A DNA stretch of 64,000 nt from an uncultured SAR86 cluster bacterium (GTDB taxonomy: Bacteria; Pseudomonadota; Gammaproteobacteria; Magnimaribacterales; Magnimaribacteraceae): positions 36,321-100,320 of the forward strand of contig CACAIY010000003.1 of the NCBI GenBank assembly GCA_902532675.1, read 5' to 3'. Shown here one piece after another: positions 1 to 9,016 of the stretch. Numbering within the stretch: the stretch's first letter is position 1; each line of letters begins with the position of its first letter. The position numbers were made by a program, and so were the translations under genes. The notes below the pieces were generated by a model. The model worked only from the letters and a program-made list of their open reading frames with translations, did not search any database and was not told where the DNA came from.

Positions 1-678
1 AGGTATTTTTACATCTGTAAAGTAAACTTCATTAAAGTTTGCACCACCAGATATTTGTTTAATAGGTTTAACTTCGATACCTGGAGATTTCATATCTACA
101 AAAAAGAAAGTTAAGCCTTTATGTTTGGGTGCCGAAGGATCACTTCTAGTCACAAGAATCCCGTAATCACTGAAATGGGCTCCTGAAGTCCAAACTTTTT
201 GGCCATTTATTGTCCAGGTATCTCCATCCAACTCTGCTTTAGTCTTTATTCCGGCAACGTCTGATCCAGCTGCTGGTTCGCTAAAAAGTTGACACCATAT
301 TTCTTCACCAGTAGCTAAAGGAGGAAGGTATCTTTCTTTTTGCTCTTCAGTTGCGTACATCATCATCACAGGACCCGCCATTCCTTGACCAATTTCTAGG
401 TAGCCACCAGGAACTTTAAACTTTGAAACTTCTTGTCCCCAAATTACTCTCTCGATAGGAGTTGATTCGCGACCACCGTAAGCTTTTGGCCAATGCATAC
501 AAGCCCAACCGTCTTCATGTAATTTTTTCTGCCAAACTTTAACTTCTTTAAGCCCTTCTTCTTCTGAAGCTGCTCTCCAACCATCTTTAGGTCCTTCTTT
601 TAAAGGGGCATTGGCTTTTAGCCATTCATAAGCTTCTTTTCTAAATTTAGCTTCTTCTTGAGTATCATTAAAATCCAT
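1..678 (-). CDS. Acyl-CoA dehydrogenase, 3' end beyond window (partial)
   Basis: Open minus frame from ATG at 678 to the window edge; translation MDFNDTQEEAKFRKEAYEWLKANAP...WCQLFSEPAAGSDVAGIKTKAELDGDTWTINGQKVWTSGAH is a typical ACAD N-terminal/middle domain. Absent from the ORF track because it runs off the edge. Confidence 0.9.
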   Translation of the reverse strand, partial: MDFNDTQEEAKFRKEAYEWLKANAPLKEGPKDGWRAASEEEGLKEVKVWQKKLHEDGWACMHWPKAYGGRESTPIERVIWGQEVSKFKVPGGYLEIGQGMAGPVMMMYATEEQKERYLPPLATGEEIWCQLFSEPAAGSDVAGIKTKAELDGDTWTINGQKVWTSGAHFSDYGILVTRSDPSAPKHKGLTFFFVDMKSPGIEVKPIKQISGGANFNEVYFTDVKIP

Positions 679-687
679 AATCTTCTC

Positions 688-1791
688 CTATATTTGATTA
701 GCTCTTTCTAGAGAGCTTATAAGTTTATCTTTCCAAATAGATTGGCTTCCTATATTTGCAGCTAGTTGTCTGCATCTTCTGTAATAAAGGTGACAATCAA
801 ATTCCCACGTGAAACCCATTCCTCCATGTGTCTGTATATTTTCTTTAGAACATTCATGATAAGCCTGACTAGCACTTACTCTGCATGTGGCTGCTGCGGT
901 TGGTAATTCAGGAGCGTCAGTGCTTAAAGCCCAAGCTCCGTAATAACAGTTTGATCTAGCAAGCTCTACAGCAATATACATATCAGCTAATTTATGTTTT
1001 ATAGCTTGAAATGAAGCTATAGATCTACCAAAAGCGTATCTACCCATAGCGTATTCTTTTGCCATATCCATGCAGGCCTCAGCTCCACCAAGTTGCTCAA
1101 ATGAAAATAGGACAGCAGCTCTATCAAGTAGTGTCGTTATATTCGACCACCCTGAGTCTAATGCTTCAGCTTTAGCATTTTTAAATGTTATGGCAGCATG
1201 AGATCTAGAAGGATCAAGAGTAGGTTGGCTAGTTATTTCGACTCCATCTATAGAAGATTCAACTAAAAAGAGTCCAACTTCAGCTCCTGACTTAGCAGAG
1301 ACTATAAAGAAATCTGCCACATCTCCATCAGTAACTGCAATCTTGGAGCCACTTAAAGAGCCGTCCTTAAATTCGCATGTAATATTTTTTTCAGTTGGAG
1401 AGGTAGTCGATTCTGCGTGAGCAAAAGCACCTATTTTTTCTCCGCTGGCTAAAGAAGGGAGGTTTGCTTGTTTAAGTGAATCTGAGCCAAATTGAAGAAT
1501 TGATTCTGTAGCTAAGTAAACGCTAGATGAAAAAGGTGTTGGAGCTAAACTTCTTCCTAGTTCTTCTGCTATTACGCAAAGTTCTAAATATCCTAAGCCT
1601 AAGCCCCCGTATTCTTCTGGTATAGCTGTAGCAGTAAAGCCCATCTCAGCTACTTGTGACCAAAGATCTTTATCATAAGACTCTTCACCTTCTAAAATAT
1701 TCCTAGCCCTTCTTACTGTCTCTTCTTTTTCTAAAAACTTCCTAGCAATGTCTTTCAATTGCATTTGGTCCGCTGAAAATTCAAAATTCAT
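688..1791 (-). CDS. Acyl-CoA dehydrogenase family protein
   Basis: 367 aa; IPEEYGGLGLGYLELCVIAEELGR, GRYAFGRSIASFQAIKHKLADMY and QTHGGMGFTWE motifs of ACAD. Confidence 0.9.
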   Translation of the reverse strand: MNFEFSADQMQLKDIARKFLEKEETVRRARNILEGEESYDKDLWSQVAEMGFTATAIPEEYGGLGLGYLELCVIAEELGRSLAPTPFSSSVYLATESILQFGSDSLKQANLPSLASGEKIGAFAHAESTTSPTEKNITCEFKDGSLSGSKIAVTDGDVADFFIVSAKSGAEVGLFLVESSIDGVEITSQPTLDPSRSHAAITFKNAKAEALDSGWSNITTLLDRAAVLFSFEQLGGAEACMDMAKEYAMGRYAFGRSIASFQAIKHKLADMYIAVELARSNCYYGAWALSTDAPELPTAAATCRVSASQAYHECSKENIQTHGGMGFTWEFDCHLYYRRCRQLAANIGSQSIWKDKLISSLERANQI

Positions 1792-1894
1792 CTTATTCCT
1801 CTTAAATAAATCTAATCCAAATTGTTAAAATTTTAATATAAACTTCTATTGTATCTACGATCTAATAGAATGAAAGACTAAAATATACCTAATA

Positions 1895-2590
1895 ATGAAC
1901 AAATCTAAAGAAGAAAATAACCAAGATATTAAACCAGTTCGCTCTGAGGCTGTTTCAAATAGAGGACAAAGGAGAATTAAGGGCGGTTCAATGCTTTTTT
2001 CTTCAACAATAACAATAGTGAATACTATTGGAATTGTCTTATTAGGACTTTGGTTTTTTAATACTTCAGGTAGTCAGCAGCAAGCTGGGAAAAGTTTTAT
2101 TGAAAGGATTAGTATGCTTGAAGAGAATATCTCCATACAGTCAACTAAGGTAGATGATCTCATAGAAACAAACTCCCAAGACTTAAAATTTATCAATAAA
2201 GAGATCAGAAAGTTATGGGATTTAAGCAATAAGAAGAACAGAAAGAGTATTTCCCAAAACCTAAACTCTATAGAGTCAATAGAAGACACCTTAGGAACTT
2301 TAGATAAAGAATATAAAACATTATCAGCTAAACAAAGATCATTAAATTTGGAGCTAGCTAAACTAGAGAAAATACAAGAAAAATTAGGTGAATCTCTGGA
2401 CATTGAAAGCCCTTTTTCTGGAAGTGAAGATCTTGAAGATAGATTGGCTGACCTCGAAGAAGCAACTAAGTCGATGGATCTTTATAGAACCCAGGTAAAT
2501 CAATCAATATTATCTCTTAAAGAGAAATTAAATGATTTAGAGTTAGAGCTTACAAATTTTAGTTCCAAGGAGGCGACATCAAACGAGTAG
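1895..2590 (+). CDS. Single-pass membrane protein with long coiled-coil domain, unknown function
   Basis: One TM segment (TITIVNTIGIVLLGLWFF) followed by a Lys/Glu/Leu-rich coiled-coil-like region. Confidence 0.65.
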   Translation: MNKSKEENNQDIKPVRSEAVSNRGQRRIKGGSMLFSSTITIVNTIGIVLLGLWFFNTSGSQQQAGKSFIERISMLEENISIQSTKVDDLIETNSQDLKFINKEIRKLWDLSNKKNRKSISQNLNSIESIEDTLGTLDKEYKTLSAKQRSLNLELAKLEKIQEKLGESLDIESPFSGSEDLEDRLADLEEATKSMDLYRTQVNQSILSLKEKLNDLELELTNFSSKEATSNE

Positions 2591-2612
2591 AAGCCTATAA
2601 TACCCGCCACTT

Positions 2613-2697
<85 letters not shown>

Positions 2698-2698
2698 T

Positions 2699-3604
2699 CT
2701 AATTATTCTGAATTAAACCATAAGTTTTTAGCATTAATTCCCTCATCCATTTATTTGAAGGGTCAGAATCTTTAGATTCATGCCAGTATAGATGCAAAAC
2801 AATAGGATCAATCTTAAAGGGCAATTCCATTACTTCTAATCCTTTATGTTTAGCGAAACCTCTAGTCGTACTAATAACTAGATCAGATCTTTCAATAACA
2901 AAAGGTGCAACTAAAAAATTCTGAGATCTAAGAGAGATTTTTCTTGAATGGCCCAATTTATTTAAAGCCATATCAACCAATCCAATACCAGTCTTTCTAT
3001 TTGAAACGTGCATATGAAAAAGAGATAAGTAATCGTCCATGTCTATTTTTTTCTTTTTCATAATAGGATGCCCTTTTCTTGCAATAAGCACGTAATCTTC
3101 TTCGTAAATCTTTTGATGTCTTAAGAAAGAATCTGCGTGTACGGGAGGGTCTATACAAAAATCTACATTTCCAGCAGATAATTCTTTTGGGGTTTCTTTT
3201 CTAGGAATCAGGAAACTTTCAACAACGATATTAGGGGCATCTTTTGCTAACTCCTTAAGTAGTATTGGTAAAAGTCTATATTCAGAACTATCACCAATTG
3301 ATATCTTAAAAGTAATGTCAGAAGTAGCAGGCTCAAAAGAGTCTGTTTGAGAAATAGTTTTATTCATCAGTCCTAATGCCTCTCTAACATCTCCAATGAT
3401 ATCTTGAGCAACTGGAGTTGGCAGCATGCCTTTAGAAGACCTTATAAAAAGGTCATCATTAAACATCTCTCTAAGTCTGGATAGCGCATTGCTAACAGCA
3501 GGTTGCGTTATTCCTAAGATTTCACCTGCCTTGGTTAGATTCTTCTCAGTATAGATAACATCAAAGGCTTTGAATAAATTTAGATCTGTTTGTTTTAGGT
3601 TCAT
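2699..3604 (-). CDS. LysR family transcriptional regulator
   Basis: N-terminal HTH DLNLFKAFDVIYTEKNLTKAGEILGITQPAVSNALSRLREMFNDDLFIRSSKGM. Confidence 0.92.
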   Translation of the reverse strand: MNLKQTDLNLFKAFDVIYTEKNLTKAGEILGITQPAVSNALSRLREMFNDDLFIRSSKGMLPTPVAQDIIGDVREALGLMNKTISQTDSFEPATSDITFKISIGDSSEYRLLPILLKELAKDAPNIVVESFLIPRKETPKELSAGNVDFCIDPPVHADSFLRHQKIYEEDYVLIARKGHPIMKKKKIDMDDYLSLFHMHVSNRKTGIGLVDMALNKLGHSRKISLRSQNFLVAPFVIERSDLVISTTRGFAKHKGLEVMELPFKIDPIVLHLYWHESKDSDPSNKWMRELMLKTYGLIQNN

Positions 3605-3756
3605 GAAATTTTAAAAATTATTTTTGATAACGAATATCAATCTAGACTAACTTAATATATGGCACTATGATCAGTATTTAGAATTAATATTAGATATAAA
3701 TAAAACTTATATTACATAATAACAGTAATACATATCAATTATAAAGGAGAAGTTAT

Positions 3757-5007
3757 ATGGGGTTTCAATTTTCAGACAGATCACAAGAGCTTCAGTTAAG
3801 GATCACTAAATTTTTAGATGATCATATTTACCCAGCTGAAGAAGTTTATGCTCAACAAATGCAAGAATTTACAGAGCAAGGAGACAGGTGGCAAATACCT
3901 CAAATCATTGAAGATAAAAAGGAAATAGCTAAAGAAGAAGGTCTTTGGAATTTATTTTTACCGGAAAACCCAATGGGTGAAAGTATGAGTAACTTGGACT
4001 ATGCCCCTTTAGCAGAATTGATGGGCAGATCTGGAATTGCCTCAGAAATCTTTAATTGTTCTGCTCCAGACACTGGCAACATGGAAGTATTGGCTAGATA
4101 TGCTAATGAAGAGCAACAAGAGAGATGGTTAAAGCCTCTTTTAAATGGAGAAATTAGATCTGCTTTTGCAATGACAGAGCCTGCTGTGGCTTCTTCTGAT
4201 GCAACAAACATCTGTACAACTGCCGTCCTGGAAGGGGACGAATACGTAATAAACGGTGAGAAGTGGTGGACTTCTGGTGCCGGTGACCCAAGGTGTAAAG
4301 TTTTAATTTTTATGTGCATGACTAATCCAGACAATCCGAAGCACCAACGACAATCACAAATTATTGTTCCTATGGATTCTCCAGGAATAAAGATTGAAAA
4401 AATGATGCATGTATTTGGTTACGACGACGCTCCGCATGGCCATGGCAGGGTTTCATTCAAGGATGTAAGGGTACCTAAAGAAAATTTACTTTTAGGAGAA
4501 GGTAGAGGTTTTGAGATTGCTCAAGGAAGATTAGGACCTGGAAGAATTCATCATTGCATGCGAACAATTGGTGTTATGGAAAGAGCTCTTGAATTAATGT
4601 GCAAAAGATCAGAAGAACGAATTGCTTTCGGTAAAAAGATATCGAGTCTTGGTGCAAATTATGACTATATAGCTGAAAGCAGGATAGACATAGAAACCTC
4701 AAGATTACTTACTTTAAATGCAGCAAATTTGATGGATACAGTAGGTAATAAGGTAGCTAGGAGCGAAATTGCTCAAATAAAAGTACACGTACCCATAGTA
4801 GCCTGTAGGCTTATAGATAGAGCCATCCAAATGCATGGAGGCGGTGGAGTTAGTCAAGATTTTCCTTTGGCAAGTATGTATGCACATATGAGAACCTTGA
4901 GGATTGCAGACGGACCTGATGAGGTTCATAGAAGAACGGTCGCAAGAGAAGAGCTTGGAAAATATGGAGGCGGTCAAAGTTCTGAAGCAGTAGTAACTAG
5001 AGACTAA
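3757..5007 (+). CDS. Acyl-CoA dehydrogenase family protein
   Basis: 416 aa; [73 protein letters not shown] upstream. Confidence 0.93.
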   Translation: MGFQFSDRSQELQLRITKFLDDHIYPAEEVYAQQMQEFTEQGDRWQIPQIIEDKKEIAKEEGLWNLFLPENPMGESMSNLDYAPLAELMGRSGIASEIFNCSAPDTGNMEVLARYANEEQQERWLKPLLNGEIRSAFAMTEPAVASSDATNICTTAVLEGDEYVINGEKWWTSGAGDPRCKVLIFMCMTNPDNPKHQRQSQIIVPMDSPGIKIEKMMHVFGYDDAPHGHGRVSFKDVRVPKENLLLGEGRGFEIAQGRLGPGRIHHCMRTIGVMERALELMCKRSEERIAFGKKISSLGANYDYIAESRIDIETSRLLTLNAANLMDTVGNKVARSEIAQIKVHVPIVACRLIDRAIQMHGGGGVSQDFPLASMYAHMRTLRIADGPDEVHRRTVAREELGKYGGGQSSEAVVTRD

Positions 5008-5069
5008 CTCTTTTACTTCTGAGATCTAGAACTTTGTCAGATTTGATATTAAATATATAAGGAGAAAAA

Positions 5070-5552
5070 ATGAAAAACACAATTTTAATTATAAGTATGT
5101 TCTTTCTTTCATTTGTAAGTGCAGATGGACATCTTAAATCAGAACAGGATGTATTGGCTTCATTAGAAAAATACTTTGAAGCCAGAAATAATAATGACTA
5201 TGAAACAGTAGTAGCTTTAGAAAGCAAGACAGGAACGTATGGTACTAACTCAGATGGTAGTTTCCATAAACCTAGGCAAATTCCTTCTGTCGAACAATGG
5301 AAAAAATTTGATCAAGGAGGAGTGACGAATGTCTTTTATCCTGAAGCCATACAGCTTTCTGAAGGCGTAGTTTTAACAAGATTTTATGCTGAAGGAGTTG
5401 TAACAGCAGGTGGAAAGTCTTCAGATTATCGTACTCGCGTAACAATGAATTGGGTTAAAGAAGGTGGTAAATGGGTTATAAAGAGCCAACACTATTCTGC
5501 TGCTAACTATGGTGGAGTGCATCAAACTCAGGCTGCTGACTTTGAAGACTAA
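5070..5552 (+). CDS. Secreted SnoaL/NTF2-like protein
   Basis: Signal peptide MKNTILIISMFFLSFVSADG followed by an NTF2-like domain (EKYFEARNNNDYETVVALES...GKWVIKSQHYS). Confidence 0.6.
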   Translation: MKNTILIISMFFLSFVSADGHLKSEQDVLASLEKYFEARNNNDYETVVALESKTGTYGTNSDGSFHKPRQIPSVEQWKKFDQGGVTNVFYPEAIQLSEGVVLTRFYAEGVVTAGGKSSDYRTRVTMNWVKEGGKWVIKSQHYSAANYGGVHQTQAADFED

Positions 5553-5639
5553 CTTGTAAGGTATATAAAAAGGTAACTTTAGAGGATAAAAGCATTGCAT
5601 ATGCCGTGCCAAATATACTCAATATCCCTGAAACTCAGT

Positions 5640-5717
5640 AGACACGTAGCTCAGTCTGGTTAGAGCACCACCTTGACATGGTGGGGGTCGGTGGTTCGAG
5701 TCCACTCGTGTCTACCA
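5640..5717 (+). tRNA. tRNA-Val(GAC)
   Basis: Acceptor AGACACG/CGTGTCT, anticodon stem CCACC-TTGACAT-GGTGG, T-arm GGTTCGAGTCC, encoded CCA. Confidence 0.95.
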
Positions 5718-5721
5718 GCTC

Positions 5722-5889
5722 TTAATTCCCTTCTTCCTCTTCCTCATTATCCCTTGTTACAGCTTTCCCTATAGCCTTTATAGGAAATTCTATAACTTTT
5801 GCTGCTGTTGAAAATGCTGTGCTAACCAGACTAGCAACTGAGCAAGCTGACAATAACGCAAAAAGAAATAAAGTTAAAAATATTTTCAT
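5722..5889 (-). CDS. Small lipoprotein-like peptide (55 aa)
   Basis: Minus ORF MKIFLTLFLFALLSACSVASLVSTAFSTAAKVIEFPIKAIGKAVTRDNEEEEEGN*; lipobox LSAC. Not in the supplied ORF track. Confidence 0.55.
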   Translation of the reverse strand: MKIFLTLFLFALLSACSVASLVSTAFSTAAKVIEFPIKAIGKAVTRDNEEEEEGN

Positions 5890-5958
5890 AAATTACCTAT
5901 AATTTAATTTAGTCATCTACAATAATAGAACAATTACTTTACAAATATATATAAGACT

Positions 5959-6375
5959 ATGATCACATTACTATACGCAGGAGCCTTGTCGATTTTAGCT
6001 CTATTTTTAGGAATTAAGACAGGTCAAAAAAGATTTTCTAAAGACGAAAATATTACAATTGGAGTAGGGGATAACTTTGAACTGCTCCAAATAACTAGAG
6101 CGCATGGAAATTTAATAGAAAATGTATTTTTCTTTCTAATTTTGTCAGCCTTATTAGAAATAGTTGGAGAGATACCTGTTTTGGCAACTTATATCCTTGG
6201 AGATTTATTTCTTTTATCAAGAATCTCTCATGCTTATGGAATAACAAGACCTGGAGCAGAAAGTATATTTAGGATGTTAGGAGCAACAGGTACCTTCTTA
6301 ATACTAGCAACTCAATCAATTTGGGCCCTTAAGATTTCAATAACCTGGTTGGTTTCAAACAATTTTGGATTATAA
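5959..6375 (+). CDS. MAPEG family membrane protein
   Basis: 138 aa multi-TM; RAHGNLIENVFFFLILSALLE and RISHAYGI motifs typical of MAPEG. Confidence 0.85.
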   Translation: MITLLYAGALSILALFLGIKTGQKRFSKDENITIGVGDNFELLQITRAHGNLIENVFFFLILSALLEIVGEIPVLATYILGDLFLLSRISHAYGITRPGAESIFRMLGATGTFLILATQSIWALKISITWLVSNNFGL

Positions 6376-6384
6376 GAACTGAGA

Positions 6385-7647
6385 ATGAAGCTTTATTCTA
6401 TATTAATTCTTGCTTTAATAAGCTTTAGTGTGGCTGCGGAAAGCAATCAATCTACTTCTCACCTAGAGAAGATAGTGCTTGGATCGGGATGTTTCTGGGG
6501 TGCAGAAAAGGGTTATGAGGCATTGCCAGGAGTTGTGGACGCTGTTTCAGGATATGCTGATGGTTATGGAATTCGCCCTTCCTACGGAGAAATAACTAAA
6601 TACATTAATAAATTTAACCCTAATAATCATGCCGAAGTAGTTGAAGTAACGTACAACAAAAATATTATTAGTACAGAGGACTTATTACAGCATTATTTTG
6701 AATCTCATGACCCTACGCTTGTGAATCAGCAAGGAAATGATATAGGTACTCAATATAGATCAATAGTTTTATATACTAATAAGCAGCAACAAAGAGTTGT
6801 TGAAAGCCTTATTTCTGAATATCAACAACTGCTTAGCAATTCAGGGTATGGCCAAATCGCCACTATCGTTAAATCTTTAGATGAATTCTTTAGGGCTGAA
6901 AATTATCACCAAGACTATATTGCTAAGAACCCAAATGGCTATTGTCCTGATCATTCGACAGGAATTAAATTTGCTGAAATAGAAGCAGTTGAAAAAAAGG
7001 ATAACAGCACACTTTTGAAAGGAAAGAACATTCTGGTTATTGAGCCGGAAAGCTATTGTCCGTATTGCGAAAAATTTAGATCTTTAGTTGTTGAAAATTA
7101 TAATGGGAATCTACCTATTACTTTTCGTTTGGCTTCGCAGTTAGACGACATTGAATTACAAACTCCAACTTGGGCAACTCCTACTATTATATTTCTAGAA
7201 CAAGGAAAGGAGGTTTTTGGGCATCAAGGCTATATGTCACCACAAGAATTCTACAAAGCTCTTGGTTTCTTTAAGTTAGGTGATTCAGAAGCCTACAGGG
7301 TGGCTTTTGAAGAGGGAACTGATGCAAGATTTTGTAAAGAATATGAAATTTTTAAAAATACTCCCGATGGAATATTTGTAGATAAACTTAGCGGTGCGCA
7401 TCTTTTCGATACAAGAGATAGGTTTAATTCTGGAACTGGATGGTTATCTTTCACAAAGCCAGTAGACGGATCTGTTTACAGAAGAGCAGATAATAGTTAC
7501 GGTATGCGCAGAATCGAGATACGGTCTAAGACTTCTGATATACATCTTGGTCATGTTTTTCCTGATGGACCAAATGGACTGCCTAGGTATTGTATCAATG
7601 CAACCGTACTTGAATTCAAGAATAGAAAAGAAATAGATAAAAGTTAA
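6385..7647 (+). CDS. msrAB: Exported peptide-methionine sulfoxide reductase, MsrA-thioredoxin-like-MsrB fusion
   Basis: Signal peptide; MsrA motif GSGCFWGAEKGYEALPGV; central CPYC thioredoxin-like segment; MsrB segment LSGAHLFDTRDRFNSGTGWLSFTKP...HLGHVFPDGPNGLPRYCIN. Confidence 0.9.
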   Translation: MKLYSILILALISFSVAAESNQSTSHLEKIVLGSGCFWGAEKGYEALPGVVDAVSGYADGYGIRPSYGEITKYINKFNPNNHAEVVEVTYNKNIISTEDLLQHYFESHDPTLVNQQGNDIGTQYRSIVLYTNKQQQRVVESLISEYQQLLSNSGYGQIATIVKSLDEFFRAENYHQDYIAKNPNGYCPDHSTGIKFAEIEAVEKKDNSTLLKGKNILVIEPESYCPYCEKFRSLVVENYNGNLPITFRLASQLDDIELQTPTWATPTIIFLEQGKEVFGHQGYMSPQEFYKALGFFKLGDSEAYRVAFEEGTDARFCKEYEIFKNTPDGIFVDKLSGAHLFDTRDRFNSGTGWLSFTKPVDGSVYRRADNSYGMRRIEIRSKTSDIHLGHVFPDGPNGLPRYCINATVLEFKNRKEIDKS

Positions 7648-7667
7648 TTAAATATAAGGAGAAACTA

Positions 7668-8048
7668 ATGAAAGGAAAAATAGCAAAATACGTTACAGTC
7701 GGAACTAATGATCTAAATAGAGCTAAAGAATTTTATGATGCACTATTTTCTGATCTAGAGGTTACGAGTTTCGGTCCGAATGAGAGGAGCTTCTTCTGGA
7801 CTATACCTGGGGACGATACAAACTTTGCAGTATTTGTGCCGTATGATGGAGAAGAGGCAACCGTGGGTAATGGAAGCATGGTTGGAATAACTCTAGAGAC
7901 AACTGAAGATGTCGATGCTCTTTATAAAAAAGCTATTGAGTTAGGTGCTACCGATGAAGGAGAGCCAGGACAAAGAGTTCCTACTTTTTATGGAGCCTAT
8001 GTAAGAGACTTAGATGGAAACAAATTAACCTTTTGTAAATTTGGTTAA
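7668..8048 (+). CDS. VOC/glyoxalase family protein
   Basis: 126 aa; KYVTVGTNDLNRAKEFYDALF ... GAYVRDLDGNKLTFCKFG. Confidence 0.85.
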   Translation: MKGKIAKYVTVGTNDLNRAKEFYDALFSDLEVTSFGPNERSFFWTIPGDDTNFAVFVPYDGEEATVGNGSMVGITLETTEDVDALYKKAIELGATDEGEPGQRVPTFYGAYVRDLDGNKLTFCKFG

Positions 8049-8066
8049 GAATTTTTCTTAGAATTT

Positions 8067-8912
8067 CTATTTATCAGCAGAGACTACCCAAGTAGCACTT
8101 GGGAAGACTAGTCCGTCTCCTCTATGGAAATCTGAAAACGCTTCTTTTAAAGATTCAACAATCTCAGATTTTAAATCGTCTGTCGAATCTTTAAGCATTT
8201 CCGTCACAACAGGGTTGATAGCTAGATAATCTTCTGAGGCTTCTTCTAAAGACTTTCCTGCGAACATAGTAATGTTCTCTTGATTATCATCAAAACTGAT
8301 ATTAGAAAAACCAGATTTTTCTAGAATTTCTTTTACGTAATCTTTTTCATGAAAAGCAAATGGCCCAGGGCTTCTTGGAGGAGGAGATGGCATGTCTAGG
8401 TATCCTCTAATTACTTGGAGAGATAAACTTTGCCAAGGATTTAAAGACGGATCTTGCCAACATACGAAGCTTAGTTGACCACCTACTCTAACTGAAGAAA
8501 ATATATTTTTGAAAGCTTCAAACGGGTCATCAAAAAACATAACTCCAAATCTGGAATATACAGAATCATATTCCTCGTATGCCAGTTGTTCAACTTGAAC
8601 ATCAACGACTTTGAAATCAACATTTGCTATACCTTGAATTTTTGCTTCTGACTTAGCTTTATCTAACATAGGAACTGAAATATCTAAACCTATCACCGCT
8701 CCCTCAGAGACAATCTGGGCAATTTCAAGAGTTGTTGCACCGCAACCGCAGCCTATATCTAAAACTTTAGAATTGATTTGTAAATCTAATTTAGCTAAAG
8801 CCTTTTCTCCTAGGGGGTTCAACATGATGTCCATCTCGCTTTGCTTTTCTACCCAGTAATCTCCACCTTTGCCAGACCAGAAATCTTTTTGTTTGGCATT
8901 TTTATCTTCCAT
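8067..8912 (-). CDS. Class I SAM-dependent methyltransferase
   Basis: VLDIGCGCGATTLEIAQ SAM-binding motif; SVYSRFGVMFFDDP. Confidence 0.88.
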   Translation of the reverse strand: MEDKNAKQKDFWSGKGGDYWVEKQSEMDIMLNPLGEKALAKLDLQINSKVLDIGCGCGATTLEIAQIVSEGAVIGLDISVPMLDKAKSEAKIQGIANVDFKVVDVQVEQLAYEEYDSVYSRFGVMFFDDPFEAFKNIFSSVRVGGQLSFVCWQDPSLNPWQSLSLQVIRGYLDMPSPPPRSPGPFAFHEKDYVKEILEKSGFSNISFDDNQENITMFAGKSLEEASEDYLAINPVVTEMLKDSTDDLKSEIVESLKEAFSDFHRGDGLVFPSATWVVSADK

Positions 8913-9016
8913 AATTATCCTCTATTTTTTTTTGATATATTATTATAGAAAAATAAAGCGTCAATAAGGTTCTAAACATTTCTAAAGTAACTTTTGATAG
9001 CTATACTGTCGGCTAT

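Noticed and set aside
2074-2403. Minus-strand ORF of 109 aa
   Set aside because: Entirely antisense to the coiled-coil membrane protein; low-complexity Ser/Phe/Leu composition typical of a shadow ORF.
3605-3756. LysR operator between the LysR gene and the divergent acyl-CoA dehydrogenase
   Set aside because: Divergent layout is suggestive, but no clear T-N11-A palindrome could be distinguished from AT-rich background.
3999-4977. Minus-strand ORFs 3999-4334 and 4714-4977
   Set aside because: Antisense to a clear acyl-CoA dehydrogenase; no recognisable motifs.
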